Assembly: GCA_050015095.1 (NCBI GenBank)
Contig: JBEKCC010000001.1
Location: 664,659 to 728,658, forward strand
From: MVRE01 sp015660965
GTDB lineage: Archaea > Halobacteriota > Methanomicrobia > Methanomicrobiales > Methanospirillaceae
Direction: 5' to 3'
Length of the DNA stretch: 64,000 nt
Positions 1-9,609 of the stretch are shown here, one piece after another. Made by a program: the position numbers and the translations under genes. The first letter of the stretch is position 1, and every line of letters starts with the position of its first letter. The notes under the pieces are model-generated. The model was not told the origin of the DNA, searched no databases, and worked only from the letters and a program-made list of their open reading frames with translations.

Positions 1-248
1 ATCTCAGGCATATATCACCGAGGATGTTGGATTTACTTAATCGTATCGTAACCCAGCTTTGTAGCCCGTACAAAGATTAGTATGACAATTACAATCGCAC
101 AATGATTGTTTTGTAAGAATGTTTTGTAATATATTATTACAGAGATCTGAATTCCCCATAAAATTCGGTAAATTTTGAAAAAAAACCGCAATAAAACGTC
201 TGACGCCAGCTTTAGATAGTAACACAGAATCTTGTATGTGGTGATGCC
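1..248. other. left-edge non-coding stretch
   Basis: I see no convincing gene here. The only long minus-strand open frame is rich in Cys and His without any recognisable pattern. The stretch is AT-rich and probably holds the upstream region of the small gene that starts at 249. No clear TATA box can be placed with confidence. Confidence 0.4.
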
Positions 249-596
249 ATGAGCAAAGCAATGGATGAAACCTACTCAAATGCCGGAATTTTGAAAAGGG
301 CAGGTAAGGGGCTTATGATGGACATTGCGGGTGCAGAATTTTTTCTCATTGACGAAGATCTCCGTGCACTCATGAGCAACCAAATGGCGGACGTTGTTAA
401 CCAAATAGGAGAGTCCGAGGGACTTGCTTGGCTTTCGCCAATAGTCGCACTAAAAAAAATAGATTTAACTACGGTAATTCACCGACATATCTACGTCGTG
501 TCATATGGAGGATTCGGCCGTGTTATTAACGGGAGACAGAGACATACTGTAATTAAAGAGTACCGTCAGAATCGATTAACCACAAATAAATCCTAA
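249..596 (+). CDS. small protein of unknown function
   Basis: A 115-residue protein that I do not recognise. The body is mixed alpha/beta with a hydrophobic patch near residues 20-35 and a basic C-terminus rich in Arg and Lys. There is no signal peptide, no cysteine motif and no membrane helix. A second ATG in the same frame lies four codons downstream at 261, so the start is uncertain. It stands alone: the next gene is convergent, 48 bases away. The composition looks coding, but there is no independent support for a function. Confidence 0.5.
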   Translation: MSKAMDETYSNAGILKRAGKGLMMDIAGAEFFLIDEDLRALMSNQMADVVNQIGESEGLAWLSPIVALKKIDLTTVIHRHIYVVSYGGFGRVINGRQRHTVIKEYRQNRLTTNKS

Positions 597-643
597 TTTT
601 AATTAAAAAATAGTTCCAGCTTCCAAATTACTATATAAACTGG

Positions 644-1450
644 TCATTTGGCTTTTATGGGTATTTTAATTGTTTTAAAATTTTTGGATAAATACCAGTG
701 ACAAAAAATTAGGCAGACAATTGATAATAAAGAGATTCCGTAGATTAGAGGCTCGATTTGATTGGAATAGAAAGAATCGGTCTGTTTAAAGAGAACAAGT
801 GCCATTCCGAAAGTAACAAACAATGTTGACGCATAGACATCCCTTACTGAGAAGAAGAACACAGCAGAAGCAATACCGGTCAATATCAATAAAAGAATTA
901 TATTTGTTTGGTTGATTGGCGGGGAATGTGCAATACCGGTCAGACCAAAAAGGACCCCTGTAATAATCACACTAGTAACTATAGATACACTTACGCCCCT
1001 TTTTCTAACAAATGCTTGTAAATGTGTTCCGAGTAGTGTAAAGCAAACCATGACACTCGCAATTGCAACAGGTATCAATAGGACAATGGCATTCAATAAC
1101 GCAAGCCGGTTGAAAGCAAAGGCAGAAAAGTTAACAAGTAATTCATATCCGATAAGTCCAGTAACAATGGCTGCAAGTACTGTTCTTCGTAAAGATCGAA
1201 ATCCAATCTGAAACATGTTTATGGCACCACTTATGAAAGCCGATCGAAGACAAACTATCGGTACAGCAATCCCCATAATAATATTTGCAAAGATTGTATA
1301 CAGAAGTAGAGGGAGGGGTTGGTATCGAGTAAAGACACCAAGACTTCCTTCAAGTAAGAATGTCTCAAGAACCCAAAGAATATAGATTATAAAAGGTATG
1401 ATAAGGAGTCGATTATTTGTATATCGAAACATAAATCGTTGCCATTTCAA
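644..1450 (-). CDS. polytopic membrane protein, unknown function
   Basis: A 268-residue integral membrane protein with about seven or eight hydrophobic helices spread over the whole length, short loops and a positively charged C-terminus ending in several lysines. I do not recognise the family; it has no transporter signature that I can name. The longest frame starts with TTG at 1450, directly after an AGGT. An ATG at 1432, six codons downstream, is an equally plausible start. It lies downstream of the oxidoreductase genes on the same strand, separated by about 70 bases, so it may or may not be co-transcribed with them. Confidence 0.7.
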   Translation of the reverse strand: MKWQRFMFRYTNNRLLIIPFIIYILWVLETFLLEGSLGVFTRYQPLPLLLYTIFANIIMGIAVPIVCLRSAFISGAINMFQIGFRSLRRTVLAAIVTGLIGYELLVNFSAFAFNRLALLNAIVLLIPVAIASVMVCFTLLGTHLQAFVRKRGVSVSIVTSVIITGVLFGLTGIAHSPPINQTNIILLLILTGIASAVFFFSVRDVYASTLFVTFGMALVLFKQTDSFYSNQIEPLIYGISLLSIVCLIFCHWYLSKNFKTIKIPIKAK

Positions 1451-1521
1451 CCTGAATTAATTTTTTTAATATACCTTTCACATTCTTGTCGAGTACCCAT
1501 TTTTTTTAGAGAGAACTATTC

Positions 1522-2373
1522 CTATTGGCGCAGTGCAAGGAATTCTTTAACGATCGGATAACGTTCACTTTTAACTGACATTTGATGTTGAAATTGCTCA
1601 TCAAATGTCGGAGCGGTCCGCTGGTAAAAGAGTCCAAGCGAGATCGGTGCCTTGTTATTGTAGTCCCATTCCTTTACTTTTTCACAGGCAATTGATGCAT
1701 TTGAACGGTCATAAGTAGGCAATTCATAGATCTGTGCATTGTAATAATCGGTCATGTTAAAGAAAGTGGCACAAATCTGAAGCACATCGATAAAAGCAAA
1801 ACCTTTGTGATTAATGGCACCCCTTATGAGGGTTTTTAACAAATCCATTTTTCGTGTATAGCCACGTGCAATATAAGTGGCTCCACTGGCAAGCATCAAC
1901 TCTAATGGGTTTAACGGATATTCCAAAGTACCCAATGGGGTCGATTTTCCTTTGAAGCCTAGTGGAGAGGTTGGTGTATACTGACCGGTAGTAAGACCGT
2001 ATACACGATTATTATGGACAATAACAGTAATGTCAATATTACGTTTTGCAGCAAAGATAAGGTGATCGAGACCCTCCGCATATGCATCACCATCTCCAAC
2101 ACAACAAATGACTTTTAAATTTTTATTTGCGCATTTGATACCACTTGCAACAGGAATCGCTCGTCCGTGAATTGCATAAAAACTATTTATATTCAAATAA
2201 TCAGCGATCTTTGCATGACAACCTATACCACTAAGTATGACAACATCGTCAAGATTTGTTCCTTCTTTTTCCATTTCAGAAAGAATAGTTTTCAGAGTAT
2301 GCTGTATCGTGAAATTACCACAGCCAGGACACCATGTATTTTGAGCATCGGTAATTAGTTGTCGCCCATTCAT
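1522..2373 (-). CDS. korB: 2-oxoacid:ferredoxin oxidoreductase, beta subunit
   Basis: Thiamine-diphosphate-binding subunit of a 2-oxoacid:ferredoxin oxidoreductase, which oxidatively decarboxylates a 2-oxoacid with CoA to an acyl-CoA and reduced ferredoxin, or runs in reverse for CO2 fixation. The N-terminal CPGCG (residues 15-19) and a further Cys near 52 belong to the iron-sulfur site. The TPP motif GDGD is at 93-96 and continues to NNRVYGLTTGQ at 121-131. A strong AGGAGG precedes the ATG at 2373, and the start overlaps the alpha-subunit stop in an ATGA arrangement, so the two are translationally coupled. The 283-residue length is typical of the two-subunit class. The substrate (2-oxoglutarate, pyruvate or other) cannot be fixed from sequence; the symbol is by family resemblance. 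Confidence 0.9.
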   Translation of the reverse strand: MNGRQLITDAQNTWCPGCGNFTIQHTLKTILSEMEKEGTNLDDVVILSGIGCHAKIADYLNINSFYAIHGRAIPVASGIKCANKNLKVICCVGDGDAYAEGLDHLIFAAKRNIDITVIVHNNRVYGLTTGQYTPTSPLGFKGKSTPLGTLEYPLNPLELMLASGATYIARGYTRKMDLLKTLIRGAINHKGFAFIDVLQICATFFNMTDYYNAQIYELPTYDRSNASIACEKVKEWDYNNKAPISLGLFYQRTAPTFDEQFQHQMSVKSERYPIVKEFLALRQ

Positions 2374-4025
2374 ACACCCACCTCCTTGAGTCGATTTAAA
2401 AGCATATCTGGAGTAAGAGGACGTCCATCATAATGTAAGACCATCGCATCACTAGTAATTCCGTTAAACCGTAAGAGTGCTGAAAGTTGGCCTGTCACGT
2501 TCTCTTCAACTACAATCTTCCGTTTGATTCCTTGCAGTGCCTGGTTCATACGAATAACAGGGAATGGAGAGAGCACAATAGGCTGGATAACTTTTAAATT
2601 GAGTTCAAGAGCAACCTCTCGGCAAGTATTCAGTACAGATCCCCAACATATGAGCACAGTTTTTGCTTCAGATGATCCCTCGATGTTAATAGTGTCATAA
2701 CTTTCCATTGCATCAGCTAGAACGGTTGCTTTTTTCATCCGTTTGCGAGTCATTTGCGTTATAATTCCCGACTCTTCTGCCGTGATGCCAGACTTATCGT
2801 GTGCATAGCTGTTAACCTTGACTACTGCACCATTAGTTCCAGGATACGCTAAAGGTGAGATTCCAGATTCGGTATCGGCATATCTAAAGTATGGTGTTTT
2901 TCCATCCCATAGAGGTAAATCTGCAAACTTAGCTTGCGAAATTTTCTCGGTTTCAATACTGAATGTACCTTCTGATAGGGTTTTATCCGCTAGAATGCAT
3001 GCAGGTACTTGATACCGCCACGCGACATCCATAGCCACAGCAGACCAGTAATATGCTTGTTGAACATCTCCAGGTGCGACTACGAATCTTGGAAACTCCC
3101 CTTGACCTGCGTTTAGTATGAAGTGAAGATCAGACTGGGCGGTATATGTTGGAAGACCTGTTGAGGGTCCTGTCCGCTGAGATACAACAAGAATGATCGG
3201 GATTTCTGCCATACCAGCAAGTGAGAGCCCTTCAGTCATTAGACAAAAACCACCACCTGATGTACCTATAGCTGCACGACCACCGGCGTAAGCGAAACCA
3301 AGTGCCATCAGAATCACTGAAATTTCATTTTCTGGATGGATGACCGTAATCCCAAATTTTTTGGTGTTTTCCGCAAGGAAGTGAAGGAGACTTGAGGAAG
3401 GTGTCATCGGATATGAAACATATACTGTAAGACCCCCCGCAACTAACCCAATACCGATTGCTTCGTTACCTGTAAGGACGGAGAACCGGCGGCTTCCAAT
3501 CGATTTAATAGTATTTATCGTATTGACCTGATCGTAGCCCCTCTTGGCCACTTTCAAATTGATATCAGCTCCTTTCGGCATGTGACGGGTAAATACATCA
3601 CTGACCGTATCCCAAGAAATACCAGATGCTTTTGCAAAAGCCCCAATCACTGCAGAGTTCCCCATAATTGCTGGCGCATTCTCGGATTTAAGAATCGTAT
3701 TTACGGATATACCTTGTCCCTCGGTTCTTACGACATCACTGTTAAAGACATTGATTGTTCTCTTACCTACGCGTTGTTTGTGCTGAGTTATTGTGTCTTG
3801 ATTAAGCGCGATAACGTAGTCAACGAAATTGCGGTGTATATTCACCGGACGATCTGAACCGCGGATAATTGCAAAATTGTGCCCCCCGCGAATGAGAGAG
3901 GGATAATCATAATACATGTAGGTATAATATCCAGAATGGTTGAGTAGCTGAGCGACAATTGCCCCAGCACTATTAATTCCTTCACCCGCCTTCCCACCAA
4001 CAAGTATTGACACTTCTTGAACCAT
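2370..4025 (-). CDS. korA: 2-oxoacid:ferredoxin oxidoreductase, fused gamma-alpha subunit
   Basis: Large subunit of the same enzyme. The N-terminal ~180 residues are the gamma domain, with GGKAGEGINSAG near the start and a YPSLIRGGHN segment. This is followed by the alpha (pyrimidine-binding) domain with the signature YPMTPSS near residue 205, and then a C-terminal transketolase-like domain. Gamma-alpha fusions of about 550-600 residues are the two-subunit form known from archaea. I prefer the ATG at 4025 over the in-frame TTG one codon upstream. It is the first gene of a korA-korB pair, and the ~290 bases upstream should hold its promoter. Confidence 0.9.
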   Translation of the reverse strand: MVQEVSILVGGKAGEGINSAGAIVAQLLNHSGYYTYMYYDYPSLIRGGHNFAIIRGSDRPVNIHRNFVDYVIALNQDTITQHKQRVGKRTINVFNSDVVRTEGQGISVNTILKSENAPAIMGNSAVIGAFAKASGISWDTVSDVFTRHMPKGADINLKVAKRGYDQVNTINTIKSIGSRRFSVLTGNEAIGIGLVAGGLTVYVSYPMTPSSSLLHFLAENTKKFGITVIHPENEISVILMALGFAYAGGRAAIGTSGGGFCLMTEGLSLAGMAEIPIILVVSQRTGPSTGLPTYTAQSDLHFILNAGQGEFPRFVVAPGDVQQAYYWSAVAMDVAWRYQVPACILADKTLSEGTFSIETEKISQAKFADLPLWDGKTPYFRYADTESGISPLAYPGTNGAVVKVNSYAHDKSGITAEESGIITQMTRKRMKKATVLADAMESYDTINIEGSSEAKTVLICWGSVLNTCREVALELNLKVIQPIVLSPFPVIRMNQALQGIKRKIVVEENVTGQLSALLRFNGITSDAMVLHYDGRPLTPDMLLNRLKEVGV

Positions 4026-4314
4026 CAAATCGCCTTACATTCCAATGCAATATTTCCAGAGATATAGATTGGCATATAGATAGTCTGACATATTTATGAC
4101 GTAAAGACGATTTGATAGATCTATAAATGCTTGTTTGATCAGAACCAAGTCCATTCGTATAGTTATATTCAAATAGAGAGGCGTCAACCATCATCTCATA
4201 GAGATTATTCCGATGAATGGATCTGCTTCCATTTACCGGAATATAGGTGGTCATAAAAGACCATCCTAATGAAATGCCAAATAATAATATGAGAACTCCA
4301 ACGGACGTGAATTT

Positions 4315-5199
4315 GTGAAAACCGACTCATTCATTTCAGATAAAAAGAGTTACTCTTTTCATAGTAGAGGCGGCATTGACCTACAAAGTCTGATCAATGC
4401 AATGTATCATAAAAACCTCGGCATCCGATGGCGGGCTGCGCTTATCCTTAGTGAGATTGGAGAACCTGCACTTAAACCCTTGATCAAAGCACTCAAGGAT
4501 GAGGATAAAGATGTCCAGTGGCTTGCTGGAATGGCATTGGCGAGGATCGGTAAGCCAGCAATTCCTCATTTCATTCGTGCGATGACCGAAAAGGATTATG
4601 ACATCCGCTGGCGTGCAACTATTCTCCTAGCAAAATTAGGAGAAGATGCTGTCAAACCACTAATCGATCTACTCAAGGAAAGTGATAGCGATTTGCGATG
4701 GCATAGTGCTCTTGCTCTAACACTTATAGGGAAACCTGCGGTCGACCCATTAATCCTTGCACTAAAAGACAAAGATTGGTTTGTACGCGTTCGTGCCGCA
4801 TGGGCATTGGGTGAAATCGGGGACTCATCAGCAGTTACCCCACTTATTCAATCAGTGAATGATCAAGATTGGTATGTTCGTTGGAGTGCTGCCGATGCTT
4901 TAGGGAAGATCGGAGATAAAAAAGCAACAAAGATTCTTATTGCGGCACTTAAAGAACCCGATTCCTTTGTTCAAGTTCCAGCATCTTGGGCGCTCGGTAA
5001 TCTTGGTGATGAAGAATCGGTTGACGCCCTTATTGAGACGTTAAAAAGCACTGATTGGTCGGTTCGATGGGGTGCTATTGAGGCATTAGGTAAAATCGGG
5101 GATAAAAAAGCACTTGAGTTTTTAAAAATGGCGCTTGATGATAAAGATGAATATGTCAGAAACGCTGCTGAAGAGGCAATTGATAAACTAATGTCTTGA
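4315..5199 (+). CDS. HEAT-repeat (PBS-lyase-like) protein
   Basis: A 294-residue protein made almost entirely of about nine HEAT repeats of ~31 residues. Each follows a pattern of D-x-D-x-R-W, then a hydrophobic helix, then IG-x-P-A or IGD, then PLI-x-AL. Such alpha-solenoids usually serve as protein-protein scaffolds; the related PBS-lyase HEAT proteins include phycobilin lyases, which are irrelevant in a methanogen. The start is a GTG at 4315, and the first ~20 residues precede the repeats. No catalytic residues or membrane segments are visible. It is monocistronic between a divergent korAB and a convergent receiver protein, and the partner is unknown. Confidence 0.85.
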   Translation: MKTDSFISDKKSYSFHSRGGIDLQSLINAMYHKNLGIRWRAALILSEIGEPALKPLIKALKDEDKDVQWLAGMALARIGKPAIPHFIRAMTEKDYDIRWRATILLAKLGEDAVKPLIDLLKESDSDLRWHSALALTLIGKPAVDPLILALKDKDWFVRVRAAWALGEIGDSSAVTPLIQSVNDQDWYVRWSAADALGKIGDKKATKILIAALKEPDSFVQVPASWALGNLGDEESVDALIETLKSTDWSVRWGAIEALGKIGDKKALEFLKMALDDKDEYVRNAAEEAIDKLMS

Positions 5200-5221
5200 T
5201 CTAATCCAAACAACTCTACAA

Positions 5222-5614
5222 TCATATTTTTTTCTGAATTAGAGTTTCTAGAAGTGTTTTAATATCAGATATCCGGTAAGGTTTTGCAAGCACACCAGCA
5301 AAACCGAATGAGGTAAAGTCTGTCATTAGTGGATCATTGGTATACCCACTAGAAATGACCACTTTAGCTTGGGAATCAATTGCGTGAATTTTTTCAAAAG
5401 CTTCGTTTCCGCCCATGCCATCAGGTACGGAAAGATCAAGGATTACAAGGTCAAATGGAACCCCTTTGTTTCTCTCCTTATTAAAAATGTCGACCGCCAC
5501 AGCACCATCACGGGCAAAGATTAAATCATAGCCAAGGAACTTAAACACCTCCTTGGTAACATCGAGGATAACCTGCTCGTCATCCATTAATAGTACTTTT
5601 CCCTTGCTAGTCAT
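5222..5614 (-). CDS. stand-alone CheY-like response regulator receiver protein
   Basis: A single receiver domain of about 130 residues with the acidic cluster DDE (11-13), the phospho-accepting Asp at about 60 in LVILDLS, a conserved Ser near 89 and the Lys of the LAKPY motif near 112. There is no output domain, so it probably acts by binding a partner such as a sensor kinase or a chemotaxis/signalling ATPase. A longer frame reaches back to 5644, but MTSKGKVLLMDDE is where the family normally starts. No histidine kinase lies next to it. It converges on the HEAT gene. Confidence 0.85.
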   Translation of the reverse strand: MTSKGKVLLMDDEQVILDVTKEVFKFLGYDLIFARDGAVAVDIFNKERNKGVPFDLVILDLSVPDGMGGNEAFEKIHAIDSQAKVVISSGYTNDPLMTDFTSFGFAGVLAKPYRISDIKTLLETLIQKKI

Positions 5615-5737
5615 GCCCGTCCCACAAGATACGGTACCATCCAATTTCGAATAACACTTATAAGAGATTTGTCTTTTATTTGTCTATTTGAATATCTCAT
5701 TCAGTTAATATACTCAAATCATCTAACGATTTGACAG

Positions 5738-6016
5738 TTACTCTTGTTTTCGCGCTCTCAAACGTTTAGCCTCTTCGGGATCCTCAACACGTAATAGGAA
5801 TGTGCCATGACATGGTTTTGTGTATGGAAAAATCACAAAATCTCCATCCAGACCGATAGCAATTGGTGGTATGCCAATGATGTGGGTATCAAAAATCTTA
5901 AACCCGGGTTTAACATTGATGAATTCCTTGAAATGCTCTTTCACATAGTCTCTAGACTCTTTGAATGAACTGCCTCGCAGGATTACTTCATATGGGAGGG
6001 ACTCTACGCACCCCAT
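5738..6016 (-). CDS. DUF1894-type methanogen protein
   Basis: A 92-residue protein that I recognise by its overall sequence as the DUF1894 family, small proteins known from methanogens. It is soluble, with an alpha/beta core including IIGIPPIAIG, a central CHGTF segment and a charged C-terminal helix. The start overlaps the end of the upstream gene by 13 bases, so the two are translationally coupled. The family has no established biochemical role that I know of. The assignment is by memory of the family, not by a search. Confidence 0.7.
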   Translation of the reverse strand: MGCVESLPYEVILRGSSFKESRDYVKEHFKEFINVKPGFKIFDTHIIGIPPIAIGLDGDFVIFPYTKPCHGTFLLRVEDPEEAKRLRARKQE

Positions 6017-6483
6017 GGTGCCACCTCATCAAGCATTTTTTTAAGAGGCATTGGGTTATGTATAGATTTCGCTGCAATATTCTGGCAGGGAAAGTCGATG
6101 GATGAGACAATCTGGTCGTAGTGCTCTCCATAGATTATTGCATAGAGACGCGCCTTAGAGATTGCTCCCATTGTCGCTGCATAGCTAATGCCAGCATCGT
6201 TATGGATAAAGACAAAACATAGATCGAAATCGCGCTTTTTTTCCGTTATAAGATCAATTGCTCGATCAAGATCAAGCACCTCGCCTAAATAGTACCGTTT
6301 TGGATCGGCAACAACCAACAATGTCACTGCCGATCGGTTTCCAGCCACTACGGGTTTGAAACCTGCTTGTGTTAACCGATGAATTAAGTACAACGCAATA
6401 CTTGTTTGAACAGGTACCTGTGGACACCCAAGGACGAGAAGTGCAGACCGTTGAGTTTTTTCTTCGACTGCCAGAGCAATCAA
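6004..6483 (-). CDS. DUF1890-type methanogen protein
   Basis: A 159-residue alpha/beta protein resembling DUF1890, which is typically encoded with DUF1894 in methanogens. Visible features are LVLGCPQVPVQ near residue 15-27, which could bind a nucleotide or cofactor in a Rossmann-like fold, a central VLDLDRAIDLI, and FVFIHNDAGISYAATMG. It has no membrane segments. It is the first gene of the pair and overlaps the DUF1894 gene. The function is unknown; methanogen restriction suggests a link to methanogenesis or its cofactors, which is inference. Confidence 0.7.
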   Translation of the reverse strand: MIALAVEEKTQRSALLVLGCPQVPVQTSIALYLIHRLTQAGFKPVVAGNRSAVTLLVVADPKRYYLGEVLDLDRAIDLITEKKRDFDLCFVFIHNDAGISYAATMGAISKARLYAIIYGEHYDQIVSSIDFPCQNIAAKSIHNPMPLKKMLDEVAPWGA

Positions 6484-6652
6484 ACCCCTATTATACCAAA
6501 TATCTCCTGTTGCACGAAATAAGGCTGTGTATGTTAACCCGCTTTTTCACCATAATAAATGAAAAATGCATGACATATCACAAAATGTTATTCATGGAAA
6601 ATCGACGTTCCCTCTTTTTTCATTTTGCTTAATCTGGTTTCCACATTAGAAA

Positions 6653-6982
6653 TTAAACCTCGCTGTGCGTTTCCTGATAAACCCACTCCAAATATGGTAA
6701 ATACCCATCTATAACTGGCAGTGCAATAATTTCCGGAGTCTCGTACGAATGTATCGATTTGATTGCGTTGATAACTTCATCAACCCTCTCTCTTGTTGTT
6801 TTTACGATAAGGAGATGCTCTTGGTCATCACAGAACTCTCTCTTCCATCGATAAAACGATCGTACTGGGACCACGTTGACACAGGCTACATACCGGTGAT
6901 TAATTAGCATCCTAGCAAGCGCTTCGGATTCAGTCGGAGGTGCAGTTGAGAGGATTACAATTGTATCACGTGAGTGTTTCAT
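6653..6982 (-). CDS. cutA: CutA-type divalent-cation tolerance protein
   Basis: A 109-residue CutA1 protein, a PII-like ferredoxin-fold trimer linked to copper/divalent metal tolerance. The family hallmarks are all present: a beta-strand then ALARMLINHRYVACVNVVP, the SFYRWKRE segment, LLIVKTT, the SYETPEIIALPV motif and the terminal YLEWVYQET. A longer frame extends to 7018, but the extra N-terminal residues are not family-like, so I start at the ATG at 6982. It is a single gene, with no metal transporter beside it. Confidence 0.9.
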   Translation of the reverse strand: MKHSRDTIVILSTAPPTESEALARMLINHRYVACVNVVPVRSFYRWKREFCDDQEHLLIVKTTRERVDEVINAIKSIHSYETPEIIALPVIDGYLPYLEWVYQETHSEV

Positions 6983-7157
6983 ACGAATATACCTTGAAAC
7001 GCACTTAGGACAACGCACTCAATATTATTCATTTTTTACCATTGAACTTATAGCATGAATCGGGAGATAATATGTTATAAGTACTTTTCTTCCATTTCAC
7101 TACATTTTAATTGAGATCGTTAATTACTAGAGAATATAGCGCCAATAGATATCACTT

Positions 7158-8306
7158 ATGTACGCGTCACGAATGCGCAATCTTCCGCCATATCTGTTCG
7201 CACGGATTGACGAGATGAAAGCAAAGCAGCAGACAAAAGGCGTTGATATAATCGATCTTGGCGTAGGTGACCCCGACCTTCCTACCCCAGACCACATCGT
7301 TGCCTCTCTTTGTAAAGCTGCGAAAAACCCAAATAACCACCACTATCCATCGTATGCAGGTATGCCAGAGTATCGAAGTGCTGTGGCGGATTGGTATAAA
7401 AACCGATTCGGAGTCTCTCTTGATGCTGAAAAAGAGGTTCTTGCACTTATGGGATCCAAAGACGGTATCGCCCACATAGCAGAAGCATTCGTGAACCCGG
7501 GAGATACTGTGCTCGTGCCGAGCCCCGGCTATCCGGTATATCAGACGGGAACGCTTTTTGCTGAAGGTCGTGTGCACGAAATGCCGCTTATTCAGGAGAA
7601 TAACTTTGTCCCAGTACTTGATGAGGTTCCAAAAAAAGTCCTAAAATCCGCAAAACTTATGTTCATCAATTATCCAAATAACCCAACAGCAGCAATCGCA
7701 CCTAATGGTTTCTATCGCGAAGTAGTGGATTTTGCCAAAGAACATAATATTATTGTAGTATCGGATAATGCATACTCCGAGATTGCTTATGACGGTTACA
7801 GAGCCCCATCTTTTCTGGAGACAAAAGGTGCAATGGAAATTGGTATAGAGATGCATTCGCTTTCTAAAACATACAACATGACAGGATGGCGGATCGGAAT
7901 GGCAGTGGGAAATACAGAAATTCTTACAGGATTAGGTCGTGTAAAGACCAACGTTGATTCTGGGGTCTTCAATGCTGTACAATTTGCAGCAATTACTGCA
8001 CTTCGCGGTTCCCAAGATTGTGTAAAAAATGCATGCAACATCTACCAGGAACGTCGAAATGTACTCATTACCGGATTGCGGGAACTCGGCTTTAGCGTTC
8101 AAGCACCAAAAGCAACCTTTTACGTCTGGTTGCCGGTCAATAATTGCATGACATTTGTCGCCAAACTCCTCAATGAAGCAGGTATTGTTGCAGCTCCTGG
8201 TGTTGGTTTTGGCAAACATGGTGAAGGATACGTTCGGTTTGCAATCACCCGTCCCGTTGAGAGGATTAAAGAAGCAATCACCCGTATGAGGGGGTTAGAT
8301 CTGTGA
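7158..8306 (+). CDS. dapL: LL-diaminopimelate aminotransferase (class I/II PLP enzyme)
   Basis: PLP-dependent fold-type I aminotransferase of 382 residues, probably converting tetrahydrodipicolinate directly to LL-diaminopimelate in lysine synthesis. Visible signatures are the N-terminal PPYLFARIDE, GVGDPDLPTP, the NYPNNPTA loop, a conserved SDNAYSEIAY, and the Schiff-base Lys in SLSKTYNMTGWRIG. The stop overlaps the start of lysA in a GTGA arrangement, which is the main argument for DapL over a generic aspartate aminotransferase. The ATG at 7158 fits the family start. Substrate specificity is inferred from context. Confidence 0.85.
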   Translation: MYASRMRNLPPYLFARIDEMKAKQQTKGVDIIDLGVGDPDLPTPDHIVASLCKAAKNPNNHHYPSYAGMPEYRSAVADWYKNRFGVSLDAEKEVLALMGSKDGIAHIAEAFVNPGDTVLVPSPGYPVYQTGTLFAEGRVHEMPLIQENNFVPVLDEVPKKVLKSAKLMFINYPNNPTAAIAPNGFYREVVDFAKEHNIIVVSDNAYSEIAYDGYRAPSFLETKGAMEIGIEMHSLSKTYNMTGWRIGMAVGNTEILTGLGRVKTNVDSGVFNAVQFAAITALRGSQDCVKNACNIYQERRNVLITGLRELGFSVQAPKATFYVWLPVNNCMTFVAKLLNEAGIVAAPGVGFGKHGEGYVRFAITRPVERIKEAITRMRGLDL

Positions 8307-9595
8307 AACTCCCTCACCACCTGACGATAAAGAAAGGACACCTCCATATTAACGGCCATGATTGTGTTGATCTTGCAGAGAAATACGGTACCCCGCTCTA
8401 TATCACAAGTGAAGACCGGATCTGCGAACAGTTTAGGAACTACCAAAACGCACTTTCAAGTCGATACCCCAAGAACCAAGTCCTCTTCGCAGCAAAAGCA
8501 AACGGGAACCTAGCCGTATTACGGGCACTTGCTCAACTTGGTGCAGGTGCTGATATATTCTCATCTGGCGAACTTTGTCTGGCTCTTGATGCTGGAATGC
8601 CCGCAGATAAACTGCTTTTCAACGGTAGTTCGAAAACACCAGATGATTTGCAATTGGCAGTGAAAAGTGACGTAATAGTCTCGGTGGACTCACTTGATGA
8701 GCTTTACCAACTCGATGCAGTAGCGAAAGCAGCCGGAAAAACGGTAAAAATCGCGTTTCGAGTTAATCCAGCACTCAAAATACCTACACATCCGAAAATT
8801 GCTACAGGTCTTGCATCAAGCAAATTTGGAATTCCGCATAAAGAAATTCCAACCGCTTACAAGAAGGCACTAACTTGTAAATATGTGAAACCGATAGGCC
8901 TCCACTGCCATATCGGGTCCCAGATCCTAGATGTTGAACTATTTGCTCAAGCCGCTGAAGTAATGGTACGGATCGCAAAAGAACTCACCACTATTGGCGT
9001 TAATCTTGAATTTATCGATCTTGGCGGGGGACTTGGGATTCCTTACCATCATGATACCGACTTTGCACCTACACCAGAAGATTATGCGGCAAAGATTGTA
9101 CCCATCTTTAAAGAGGGTATCGAGGCTTGTGGGATCACTCCTGAGCTTTGGGTTGAACCCGGACGTTCACTTGTAGCTGACTCCACAGTACTTCTAACAC
9201 GTATAAACTCAACAAAATCAGCACATAAACAATTCGCAAACGTCGATGCAGGATTTAACCTTCTCATCCGCCCCGCGATGTACGATGCTTACCATGAAGT
9301 GATAGTGGCAAATAAAGCGGATAAATCTCCTACCACAACATACACGGTCACTGGCCCTATCTGCGAATCCGGCGATATTCTTGCCATAGACAGACAACTT
9401 CCTAAAATTGCTGCTGGAGATTTAATTGCGGTACTCGATGCGGGTGCGTATGGTTTTGCTATGTCGTCACAATACAATAGTCGTCCGCGATGTCCTGAAG
9501 TTATTATTAAAGGATCATTGGTGGGGCTCATGCGACGGGGCGAGACAATTGAAGATCTTACCATCAATATGACGCGCCCTCCCTGGCAGCAGTAA
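8303..9595 (+). CDS. lysA: diaminopimelate decarboxylase
   Basis: Final enzyme of lysine synthesis, decarboxylating meso-diaminopimelate. This is a fold-type III PLP enzyme of 430 residues with an N-terminal alanine-racemase-like barrel. The PLP Lys is in LFAAKANGN near residue 56-60, HIGSQI is near 200, the phosphate-binding loop is DLGGGLGIPY, and the C-terminal substrate motif is GPICESGDIL. It starts with GTG at 8303, overlapping the dapL stop, so the pair is translationally coupled. The next gene follows after 14 bases and may be co-transcribed. Confidence 0.95.
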   Translation: MKLPHHLTIKKGHLHINGHDCVDLAEKYGTPLYITSEDRICEQFRNYQNALSSRYPKNQVLFAAKANGNLAVLRALAQLGAGADIFSSGELCLALDAGMPADKLLFNGSSKTPDDLQLAVKSDVIVSVDSLDELYQLDAVAKAAGKTVKIAFRVNPALKIPTHPKIATGLASSKFGIPHKEIPTAYKKALTCKYVKPIGLHCHIGSQILDVELFAQAAEVMVRIAKELTTIGVNLEFIDLGGGLGIPYHHDTDFAPTPEDYAAKIVPIFKEGIEACGITPELWVEPGRSLVADSTVLLTRINSTKSAHKQFANVDAGFNLLIRPAMYDAYHEVIVANKADKSPTTTYTVTGPICESGDILAIDRQLPKIAAGDLIAVLDAGAYGFAMSSQYNSRPRCPEVIIKGSLVGLMRRGETIEDLTINMTRPPWQQ

Positions 9596-9609
9596 CGAGA
9601 GGCAATGTT

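Noticed and set aside
3982..4254. 90-residue minus-strand frame upstream of korA
   Set aside because: It overlaps the start of korA in another frame and shows no protein-like pattern; the region is better explained as promoter.
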